Of a stretch of DNA of 64,000 bases, positions 55,538 to 64,000 are shown piece after piece. This DNA is from Lepidostoma basale (lineage: Eukaryota; Arthropoda; Insecta; Trichoptera; Lepidostomatidae): positions 186,001 through 250,000 of the forward strand of contig JAHDVF020001563.1 in NCBI GenBank assembly GCA_022606425.2, written 5' to 3'. Within the stretch, counting starts at the first letter, position 1. Every line of letters begins with the position of its first letter. The translations under genes were made by a program, and so were the position numbers. A model generated the notes under the pieces. It did no database searches. It saw nothing but the letters and a program-made list of their open reading frames with translations, and was not told the origin of the DNA.

Positions 55538-56180
55538 TTCTTCTTCTTCTTCTTCTTCTTCTTTTTGTCCTGTCACACCTCCGTGGTGCATAAGGCCTCA
55601 AGGAATCTTCTCCACCCGACTCTATCGCATGCCTGATGCTTAACATCGTCCCAAGTGAGACCTGCTGCCTTAACCTCGCCCTGCAGGGTTCTTCTCCAGG
55701 TGGCTCTAGGTCTGCCTCGCTTTCTCTTTCCCCCCATAGGGGACCAGTCTAGTGCGCCCTGAGCGATGCAGGCTGGGTTCCGTCTCAGAGTGTGACCGAT
55801 CCACTGCCATTTGTGCCTAGCAACTTGTTCTCTAATTGGCTTTTCACCTGCCATGGTCCAGAGAACGGCATTTGACACTGTTTGGGGCCAATAGATTTTG
55901 AATATTGAGCGAAGGCACCTATTTATAAACACCTGGAGTTTACCAATTACGTCTGCGGTAGATTTCCAAGTCTCAGATCCGTACAGCAGTACGCTTTTAA
56001 CGCTACTGCTGAATATTTGGAGCTTGAGCTTTCTCGAAATGATACCGGAGCGCCATACAGGGCGAAGCATAACGAAAGCTCCCCTTGCCTTGTTAAGTCT
56101 GCTGGCTACATCCTCCTCCGTACCTCCTGAGCCTGCTATCATACTACCGAGGTAGCAGAAGCTGGTCGTGGTCACATGGT
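55538..56180 (-). mobile_element. RTE-like LINE 3' end with 200-codon open frame
   Basis: The minus frame 55573-56175 is uninterrupted for 200 codons: FCYLGSMIAGSGGTEEDVAS, RLNKARGAFVMLRPVW, LQIFSSSVKSVLLYGSETWK, LQVFINRCLRSIFKIYWPQT, QVARHKWQWIGHTLRRNP, KRKRGRPRATWRRTL and WDDVKHQACDRVGWRRFLEA, ending LCTTEV. This is the full thumb plus C-terminal region of an RTE-like reverse transcriptase. A TTC/GAA tail (55538-55563) follows the stop. Upstream catalytic and endonuclease parts are absent. An open frame of this length means a fairly young copy. The adjacent GC content is clearly higher than the background. Confidence 0.93.
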
Positions 56181-56229
56181 ATAAAAGGGATTAAGATATA
56201 TTTATTTTATCATTCTCTCCATTTAATTT

Positions 56230-56297
56230 TAGCGTTCGGTCCATTCTCTCTGCCTACTCCTGCGGGGAAATGACGTGATGATTTGTTTGTTTGTTTC
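56230..56297 (+). mobile_element. RTE LINE, last ~60 bp
   Basis: Only the terminal TCCATTCTCTCTGCCTACTC and GGGGAAATGACGTGATG remain, with a TTTG tail instead of TTAG. Confidence 0.7.
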
Positions 56298-57008
56298 ATT
56301 ATTAAAATAATGTTCATTAAGATATATTACTTGTTATTCTTTAGTTTCTTTTGTTACCCTGGTAAAGCTGCACTTAGAGCCAAATCGGTTTTTACAATTT
56401 AAAAAAAAAAACTAACGTGGTATAAAAACAAAATATAGTAGTCTTATTTGTATTTTTCATTTTCTACATAAATGGAGTAGGCCGCCCTTACATGATTTCT
56501 CAAAGTCGCGTAAAAAAATATTAATTCCGTATACAAAATATTAAAAACAAATGAATTCGAAATCTTTTCATTGAGTTATTAATTAACACAACTAACCATT
56601 AACTAATGTTTGTTATGGTATCAAACATTCAGAAAATATTGATCATTGACAATATTTTAGTTTTCAAATGATCACTCCTTGAATTGAAAAACTTTCAAAT
56701 AAACTGATTTTTCATCTAACGTTTTTAGATATCCAGATTAAAACGCTTTTTAATGTTTACGTTTTTTGGAAATTGGACAATGTCATGACTATTTTTACTT
56801 TTGGTACAGCAGCCCTAGAATATGTTTTGCTGCAATTTAACCATTCTCGAAGGTTTCTTTCGCTTAGTGTGCTTATGTGATATTTATTGCAATGTTGGCA
56901 GTTCATTTTTTCAATTGAAATTTATTTTTCTGTACAAACCAATCGCGTATAGAAATATCAAGCAATTTTTGTACATTTCATGCGTGGCTACCTTATCAGG
57001 AAAAATAT
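56298..57008. other. No recognised feature
   Basis: AT-rich. A 62-codon plus frame (56822-57010) without motifs. Confidence 0.45.
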
Positions 57009-57330
57009 AATTAATACGAATGAGATGCCTATCGGTGGCGATGAGGTTCGCAACCCATCACACTTCGTCTCCCGCGGAGGCGAAAAGAGAAGGATGGAAT
57101 GCCGCATCGGTTTAAGTGTGCCAAATGGTTAATTAGTTAGATATTTACGAATGAAAACGTCGTTTTCTAGAAGTTTCATTATATTTTATGTGAATGACAT
57201 GTTTCGCCTATCATTTGTTATAATTAAATTAAATCAAACATTTGATAATGCCTTAAACAAGCAAAACATGTCATTCACATAAAAAAAATTAATACAACTT
57301 TTAGAAAACAGACATTTTCTTTTGTATTAA
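57009..57330. repeat. Foldback MITE FB1 interrupted by an RTE-tailed element
   Basis: The left arm begins AATTAATACGAATGA, is cut by the 122-bp insertion at 57024-57145, and resumes TACGAATGAAAACGTC. The core has GACATGTTTCGCC and the inverse AAACATGTCATTCACATAA. Confidence 0.87.
57015..57154 (+). mobile_element. RTE-tailed non-autonomous element with 9-bp target duplication
   Basis: Insert 57024-57145, flanked by TACGAATGA at 57015-57023 and 57146-57154. It contains GGTGGCGATGAGGTTCGCAA, CCCATCAC, GGCGAAAAGAGAAGGATGG and ends AATTAGTTAG. About 45 bp of the usual RTE-like 3' end is deleted between GTGTGCC and the tail. Confidence 0.88.
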
Positions 57331-58171
57331 AACGCGTTTGCTAAGCGTTGTTAAACTTAGATTTTTATGACGTTTATTAAATAAGAATTGGAGTCCTTCA
57401 ACGTATTGGCGAAATGGAGAGCGATAATAATCTTGTAATTCGTAAATTCAAGAAGTACAAATTCTGTGTTGTTTCTGTCAAAATTAGTTATTCCAGCGTA
57501 CAATTTTGTAGGCCGCATTATTTGGCCCCCTTATCGAACGTGATCTTAAACAATCGACCAATCTTAATATACATCGCTGGCGGCGCTAATAATGTTGATT
57601 TTGTTGACCACAAAAAGTACACATCGTCACAAGAGCAATGCCAAAAGTTCCTATAAATTTTACCCCAATTTCAGGAAGTTTGGGTACGAACGCAATACTG
57701 TTCGGATACAATCTCTCGGATCGCGGGCCCGCCCAGTTTCCTTGCCAGATGTGTTTCCTAACCTTGTTTTAAAATGTTTATCAGCTGATATTATTGAACA
57801 TATTCCATTTGGAATTACGCAGTTCAAATTAGTTCGAACCGGCAATTTCCCGGCGGTCACGAAGGGCGCTTTAATTAACGATATAAAACGAGCCAAAACG
57901 GCGCTGTACCCGAAAAAAGTAACGTGTGTTTATAGAAAAATTGGGGAGTGTTGCGTTTTGGACAAAAACAGAACACGCCACAAACCAATTTTTAATTTTC
58001 GTTTGAGCAGTTTTCCACTCACGCACGACTTGCCGACTGGCCGGCACAACGCCAACACTATCGTGGCTCTGTTATTTACAGTCGCGGAAGTTTCCATACA
58101 AAAATCCATCCAGTTTTCATTCCGTTGTGCACATATTTTCAACCCGTACAAAACAAAGGATACAAAAAATA
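57331..58171 (+). other. Unrecognised open frames in unique sequence
   Basis: Two plus frames overlap: 80 codons at 57414-57656 and 198 codons at 57592-58188. The second is the longest non-transposon frame in the window (RIQSLGSRARPVSLPDVFPN, ITQFKLVRTGNFPAV in it), but its last ~10 codons run into an inverted RTE tail, so that end is not original. No domain was recognised, and the minus strand is also open in parts. The base composition is less AT-rich than the average. It may be a host exon, a decayed gene or chance. Confidence 0.25.
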
Positions 58172-58820
58172 TAGAACTAACTAACTAACCATCACGCCGT
58201 CTCTCCGAATGGGTAGGGAGAAAGAATGGACTGCCACACTTTTCTTTCCTGACATATTTCTCTCGATTCCTCAACATCGTGTCATGCACGCGCGTCGATT
58301 TCTCTGACTCCTCACATGACCGACATTCAACATTAGATTTATTTTATCGTGACACGTTTTCCTCGGTCTTTCTCTATTTCTGGTTCCATTTACAACATAT
58401 GTATTTTTTACCATTATTTTATCATCCATTCTTTTCATATGTCTAAACCATCTTAATGATCCTTTCATTAAGATGGTGATATTTTCATTCGACACTATCA
58501 TACACAGAGTATCCACTCATTCGTCTAAGTGATCTCATTTCTACTGCATTTATTCTACTTTCATCCTTCTTTTGCCAGTTCCATGGTTTCGCTTCCATAC
58601 ATAAGGGCCGATAGAAAAACACCATTGTGCACTGCCATTCTAGCTTTTATAGGTTTTTGTTTGCGATGACAACTTTAAGTGCACTTTGGGGCCTGCCCCA
58701 ATCCTTCTTTCAATATCCCTCTCCACTCGCCCATCTCTTGTTAACATACTACCTAAATACACGAACTCATCTACTTGCTCCAAATTTTCACCATTCACGC
58801 TAATGTTGCAGACTGTCATG
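58172..58820 (-). mobile_element. RTE LINE, 3' fragment, rearranged
   Basis: Minus copy from the TTAG tail (58172-58192) through the GRPRKT, SLRWFRHMKRMDDK and MYGSEA-equivalent regions to the QVDEFVYLGSML..DG region and VCNISVNG. A deletion near 58470 removes part of the ENIRSE..VMNK block. Several frameshifts. Confidence 0.85.
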
Positions 58821-58951
58821 ATTGACTGTCAAAAATATAGTATAATGCTAAAAGCAAATATATTTTTTTATTGAAATTTTCGATTCCTCCTGTAAGATTT
58901 TATATTCCACAATATGTAATCAAACGCCTAAAATATTTCATTAAAATTTTA

Positions 58952-60069
58952 GACCAGTATGTAAAAGAGCTTAAAGGATTGAATGCAGGTGCCAAAATGG
59001 GCGTAGTGTCAGTAAGCTGTCTATTGTATGCGAACGACGCTGTCCTATTAATTGCAAAAAATGAACATGAAATACAAATTCTGGTGTCTAGTATGTATGA
59101 AGTATGCATGTGATATGATCTGATGATGAATGTGAATAATCCAAAGTAATAATTTTCGAAAAATAAGAAAGCATGACAATCTGCAACATTAGTTTGAATG
59201 GTGAAAATCTGGAACTAGTATGATTTTTTTATTTTCAGGAAGTATGTTAACAAATGATGGGCCGAGTGGAGCGGGATTTTGAAAAAATGGACGAGGCAGC
59301 AACAAAATGGTGCGCTTAAAACTGTTATTGCGAATAAAAAATTATCAAAATAACTAAGATGGGAGTGCACAATGGTGTTCTTGTTCCAGCCCTTGTGTAT
59401 GGAGGTGAAGCAAGAAACTGGCACGAGGAGGATGAAAGTAGAAAATGCAGTAAAAATTTGATCTCTTGGAAGAATGGGTAGTAAATCTGTATGTGTTAGA
59501 GTATCAAATGCAAATATGAAAACGAATGAAAGTGTTATGAATAAAATAAAGAGAGGGTCCCATTCATCGCCAAATGTTTGTAGAAACAGCGCGCCGGTAC
59601 GCCATGTATTTTCTCCCAAACTATCGAAAAATATCGATACTTTTTCGTTTGTTAATATTTTTAAATATTCATAGATGTCGTTGTGAGAAAATCGGAATTA
59701 ATTTTGAAATACATCTTTCTAATATTGCGTAGCGCGCAAGGCTGCGCTTATGGCGATCGTTTACGTAGAGCGCACATGTGTGCTTACGGCGATCGTCGGG
59801 TTAAGATGGTTTTGCCAATGGAACGAATGAATAAAGCCAAAATGCTAAAGAAAATATAGATATGTTAACGATATGAACGGATCAAAAGTATTGGAAAGAA
59901 GAAACAAGACAGAGGAAAAGGTGGCATGATATAAAAATCGACTTGCGTGCATGAATGTTGAGGAAGCGAGAGATGTATTATATTAAATATCAAGAGAGAA
60001 CAGTGTGGTCATCCATTCTTTCTGTCAATTCCCTCGGGGAGGCGGCTAGTGATTATTAGTTAGTTAGTA
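58952..60069 (+). mobile_element. RTE LINE, long 3' fragment, interrupted
   Basis: The longest RTE fragment. It starts YVKELKGLNAGAKMG and SVSCLLYANDAVLLI (YADD altered to YAND), then QILVSSMYEVCM. Decayed SMLTND and VERDFEK follow, then GVHNGVLVPALVYGGEARNW and ESVMNKIKRGS. The copy is then split by a 242-bp MITE (59559-59800). It resumes with RWFCQWNE, a KRWHDI-like remnant, MNVEEARDVL and the TTAG tail at 60054-60069. Non-functional. It faces the inverted copy at 58172 head-to-head. Confidence 0.87.
59559..59804. mobile_element. Probable piggyBac-type MITE inserted in the RTE LINE
   Basis: The inserted DNA runs from CCC at 59559 to GGG at 59800 and is followed by TTAA (59801-59804). Intact RTE copies have TCATTAAGATGG at this site, so the target contained TTAA. 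The left TTAA is lost by a ~6-bp deletion. The ends are similar when inverted (CCCATTCATCGCC against CCCGACGATCGCC). The right end has two copies of a GCTTAYGGCGATCGTC-like motif. No coding frame. Confidence 0.65.
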
Positions 60070-60798
60070 TTTTTCGGCAATTTTTATATCATACCAATGG
60101 ATTATTATGCGTTGCACGCAGATTATTTGTTCCGCAACAATCCGACCCGCATCAAAACATAAAAATATCCCACTTGGTTAGTTTTCTTCCTAGATTAGAA
60201 GAATACATGCGTAGCCAATTGAAAGCTTATAAATCGTCTGTCTTGATTTATATACAATTCGGTTTACCCTCTGGACTAATACAACCCCACTCGAGCCGCA
60301 ACTAAGTCCGGAATGGTTTCGCTAACGTTTTATTCATACGGTTTTCCTTATCAATTATATTCTCATAAGATATGTTAGGGAACTAATGAAGAGGAAACGT
60401 ATTTCAATCCATCTTCCCGACTGCGATCAATCTTCCGCAGTAACCCTTTGTTTGATATTGATACGCCAGATTTTGGGACGTTTAGCATTTTATGTTGCTC
60501 TTATTTAAGACCTCAAGTTTTTTGAACTCAAGACCTCAAGTTTTTTTTAACTACGAATAGCAAACGTCTGTGATCAGAAATTAATTTTCTACTTTAATGG
60601 CAAAATTTTGGAAATAATCATAATTAAAGGGTGCCGAATTATTTGGTTATATAATCAAGAGAATTACATTACTGTTATATTGTTTAAATTTGAATTAATG
60701 GAAATATGATATTGTATTGTTGTGGTTTGCAATTAAATTAAATAGATTTATAAAAAAACATTTTGAATATCCCGTCTTTGGTGCAATTATTTTTCATT
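60070..60798. other. No recognised feature
   Basis: The stretch 60170-60480 is less AT-rich and unique-looking. The rest is AT-rich. Confidence 0.45.
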
Positions 60799-61345
60799 TA
60801 TTTTTTCTTGAACAATGGTATAAAACTCCATATTAAATAATTAATGCGAATGAAAGCGTATGTTTTCTAAAAGCATTATTAGCGCTTAGATATTATTAAT
60901 TCATAAAAATGGCTCTCATAAATAATCCAATTTGTTATTATTATGGGAATTGCATGTTTCGCCAGATTAAGCATTGTAAAATGTGATCAAACATGTCGAA
61001 CCGTGAGTGTAAAACCGAGATAAGTGCAAATATACATTTCGGAGATATGGGAGTTTAAAGACTTCATATTGCTTGAAAAAACTGTTTTTTTTAAATAAAC
61101 CAATGATTTTCGGTTTATAGTAATATACCTATAAACCGAAAATCATTGGTTTATTTAAAAAAAAAAACAGTTTTTCCAAGCAATATGAAGTCTTTAAACT
61201 CCCATGTCTCCAAAATTTATATTTGCAGTTATCTCGGTTTTACACTCACGGTGCGATGTGATAATGCCTTAATAAGATTAAGACTGTCATTCCCATAAAA
61301 TGTAATAAAACGTCTAGAACCAGACTTTTTCATTCGTATTAATTT
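60799..61345. repeat. Foldback MITE FB1 with nested foldback
   Basis: The outer element has TTTCTTGAACAATGGTATAA and TAATGCGAATGAAAGCG on the left, and TGTCATTCCCATAAAATGTA and TTTTTCATTCGTATTAA on the right. Its core is split by the unrelated foldback at 61000-61252. Confidence 0.82.
61000..61252. repeat. Nested foldback element (253-bp palindrome)
   Basis: Near-perfect inverted arms of ~120 bp: ACCGTGAGTGTAAAACCGAG at the outer ends, then GGAGTTTAAAGACTTCATAT, TAAATAAACCAATGATTTTC and CGGTTTATAG around a ~6-base centre. Only a few substitutions separate the arms. Confidence 0.92.
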
Positions 61346-61403
61346 TATCCTACAGAGTTACAATTTTATCTTAGAGAGGTACAATTTTATCCTACAGAGA
61401 TAA
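61341..61403. repeat. 21-bp minisatellite x3
   Basis: Three consecutive 21-bp units starting AATTTTATCCTACAGAG or AATTTTATCTTAGAGAG. Confidence 0.9.
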
Positions 61404-62274
61404 AGCCCTAATAAGATGAAAATTTTGAAATAATTATCACGACAAAAACATTATCCGTGATAATTTTCCTTCTAGCGTTAAATTAATTAGTAATAGAAAA
61501 GTTTTGATAATGTAAAATAGTATTGGAATATTTCAAGTTAATCCCATAGTTTGTTTTGTATTATTCATTCAACAGTGTTAGCCCACGTTATAAAAGATAT
61601 TAATGAATTTTCTGATTAAACTAGAAAAACACAGTTTTCGAGGTTTGAATTGTTAAGCAAAAAGATATATTCCTGTTAAGCTGCGAAAACCATTTTTCCA
61701 GCACACATTAGGCAAACATCTGGTAATTTTATGTTAATAAATGATAATCTAAATATTCAACAAATTCCGCTTTGTAAATCTGCGCGAAAGAGTTCCATAT
61801 TTCAGCCAACCGGCGAGGATATCGTACCGAACAGCGCACGAATTAAGTTTTATGAGGTTCTCGGCAATATAAACCAAGTCGATTAAAATGTAATAGAGGG
61901 CTTAAGCAGTGCTGAAATTACAGAAAAACACAGAGGGAACCGCGATAAGCAGCCATTCCGTTTTCTAAGGAAAACACAAAGCAACCATTCTGCGTGCTCG
62001 GTACAAAAACTTATCGAAATGTATAATTATTTACTGTTAATAATAACGGATAACGTTTGTTTAGAGTAGCGGGCCTTAGGGTTGGGCATTCAAAAATAAA
62101 GTGGAAACATTTCGATTGAAAAATAAACGATATGTTTTAGATAAACTTAAGGCGTTTACAATAAAAACTTGGAAATCCATAATGACCAATTTTTTATTTT
62201 ATTTAGAACACTATTATTTTTTCCACTTTTCTAGAACTTTTAATTAATAAAAAAATAAACGATTTGTTTTATTT
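61404..62274. other. No recognised feature
   Basis: The stretch 61775-62010 is less AT-rich (CAACCGGCGAGGATATCG) and unique-looking. No frame of note. Confidence 0.45.
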
Positions 62275-62345
62275 TCCCTTATATTCACCATTAATTTGTG
62301 TTGCGGATTCACAATTAAACAATGTGCTTTACTTTGTAATAGAAC
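62275..62345. repeat. FB2 foldback, partial
   Basis: One end only: TATATTCACCATTAATTTGT, GTTGCGGATTCACA and CTTTACTTTGTAATA. Confidence 0.6.
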
Positions 62346-62827
62346 ATTAATTATTGTGTTAAAAATATTGTTCAATTCATATATGTTTTAATGTCACGGT
62401 TCGATTTGGTTGACGGTTAATTTTTACAACGTATTTGATATATTTTTATTGTTAATAATCGTTTCAAATAAAATATTCATTTAATGGTAGAAGTTCTTTG
62501 TTAATAATGAAAAAAAATATGTTATTTACTAATATAGATAAAAAATTTATTAAATCGCCTAAGTGAAATCAAACTATGATAAATATAAACTGTAAATATT
62601 AAAAAAAAAAATACAATAATTATCATGTTAAAGCATGTTCTAGCGTGGTACTCGTACAATACACAGTTCAGTAAATTCCAGTTTTTAAATCAACCCATGC
62701 AAAGATACGCGTTTAATCGACAATATATCACAAATATGTTTTACACCCCTACGCTTCGTGTACTATTAATTAATTATTATTTTTATGGGTCAAATTAGAT
62801 TTTAATTAAGGCATAAACAATAATTAT
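62346..62827. other. No recognised feature
   Basis: Very AT-rich. Nothing recognised. Confidence 0.45.
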
Positions 62828-62997
62828 TTAATATGAATGAAGTATATCGTTATTAGATATTTTATTTTTTTATATTTTATATGAATGACAGGTTTCACCT
62901 TACTAATCACATTATTAAATGTATTTTTATTTGATTATGCCGTAACTAGGCGAAAAACGGTGAAAAACGGTATCCCCATAAAATATGATGAAACCTC
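62828..62997. repeat. Foldback MITE FB1, degraded
   Basis: The left arm AATATGAATGAAGTATATCG and ATATGAATGACAGGTTTCAC. The right arm has a small duplication of GAAAAACGG and CCCCATAAAATATGATG. Confidence 0.68.
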
Positions 62998-63302
62998 ATT
63001 TTTTTTTATTAAAAAAGCAGCATTATTTTTCAACAGCATTTTTATATGTAGAATCCTCAACTTATAGAACGGAAAATTTTATCAGTCATTTTTAAGTATT
63101 ATTTAGTTGTTTATTCATTTAAAAAACTTTAATACTGATTTTTACACATATTTTTTTTAGAAATACAGTTAAGATATTAAAACTAAGAAATCATAGCATA
63201 ATATGGAGTTAATATCCTTGCACAATGATGAAATTTATTTATGGTTTTAAGCACTTACACTTTAGAACACTGTAGAAAATATCTAATACTTTTATTTTAT
63301 TT

Positions 63303-63500
63303 GTTGCAGGTAAGGATGAAAATAAATGGGAGAACAAAGATGGCCAAGAATAGAGACCACGTGAAGATAAAAGAAGCAGATCCCACTACACGATAAGCTG
63401 GTGACATATAGAGAATTTCTGGTGACAGGATGCAGAAAGCGCATGATAGGAGCGTTTGGAGAAGTATGGGGGAGGCCTATATCTAGCAGTGGATAAAATC
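63303..63500 (+). mobile_element. RTE-like LINE, C-terminal fragment
   Basis: After several stops it encodes ISGDRMQKAHDRSVWRSMGE and AYIQQW with one stop, the standard last block (W...A.DR..WR..GEAY.QQW) of RTE-like LINEs such as the one at 38100. The GRP block before it is lost. Confidence 0.75.
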
Positions 63501-64000
63501 GTCTGTATAAGTAAGTAACGAATGATAGAAATCAACAAATGGATCGCCATGTTTTTTAAGAAATTTTAGTAAAATTCAAAATCTTTGATATTTAAAAAAA
63601 TCTTATTTCATTATTTATATCATATTATTTTATTATATTGTGAAAATATCCTATATTTGAATTGTTTATTTTAATATCAAAGTAAATAATTCGTTACATT
63701 CCATTTAAATTGTTTGTACTAAATTTTCAAATACGCTTTTGAATGTTTTTTTTTCCTTTTTCTACCCTTCGTGCGGTAGTAGGAGGAGTCGACTCAGTGT
63801 CCTGTCACAATAATTAGTACCTCCAGAAACATTGTTCGGTAATAATTACGGTGAAGGTATCGTTCACGTGACGTAGTACGTTTCCCCTCCATCAGGCATA
63901 TCAAACCCGTTTATGGTATATAGGTAATTACAATTAATGAAGATTTGGATTTTAACGAATTCCGTTACTATTTTTTGATTACTTACTAAAATTCAAACAT
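63501..64000. other. No recognised feature
   Basis: AT-rich to 63750. The patch 63760-63910 is less AT-rich (GGTATCGTTCACGTGACG). No gene recognised. Confidence 0.45.

Overview
The window is AT-rich eukaryotic DNA, most likely from an insect and probably a moth or butterfly. The evidence is the set of mobile elements: many copies of an RTE-clade LINE of the type annotated in Lepidoptera as endonuclease-reverse transcriptase, two mariner transposons, tRNA-derived SINEs, several foldback MITE families, and a short run of the insect telomere repeat TTAGG. No host gene could be recognised. The species is not identifiable by eye.

Layout. 0-7.5 kb: 3' fragments of the RTE LINE in both orientations, a 240-bp (AT)n tract between two inverted LINE pieces, SINEs, and a jockey-superfamily LINE fragment. 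7.9-9.2 kb: a complete mariner with an intact 353-codon transposase, 30-bp perfect terminal inverted repeats (TIRs) and a TA duplication. 10.5-11.5 kb: a tRNA-SINE and a non-autonomous element that borrows the RTE 3' end. 12.3-14.3 kb: a second intact mariner (cecropia/Hsmar1-like, 339 codons) lying between two RTE reverse-transcriptase fragments. 14-18 kb: foldback elements, a tandem duplication and a tail-to-tail RTE pair. 18-26 kb: mostly unique sequence with a jockey fragment and scattered repeats. 27.3-27.9 kb: an hAT-type MITE with an 8-bp duplication. 28-33 kb: unique AT-rich DNA with short GC-rich islands and foldbacks. 33-43 kb: dense repeats. 45.2-45.5 kb: a second hAT-type MITE. 47-50 kb: RTE reverse-transcriptase piece and a likely piggyBac-type MITE. 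52-56 kb: 3' ends of other LINE families. 57-61 kb: nested insertions, including a SINE-like element inside a foldback MITE, a probable piggyBac-type MITE inside an RTE LINE, and a foldback inside a foldback. 61-64 kb: mostly unique AT-rich DNA.

How the parts work together. The RTE LINE (3' tail of TTAG repeats) probably supplied reverse transcriptase to the short element that shares its last ~65 bp. The two mariners are the only intact protein-coding genes recognised, and each acts on its own TIRs. The foldback families carry no protein and would need transposases encoded elsewhere. The window looks like an intergenic region or large intron that has absorbed successive waves of transposons. 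Unique GC-rich islands between them are the best places to look for undetected host exons or regulatory DNA.
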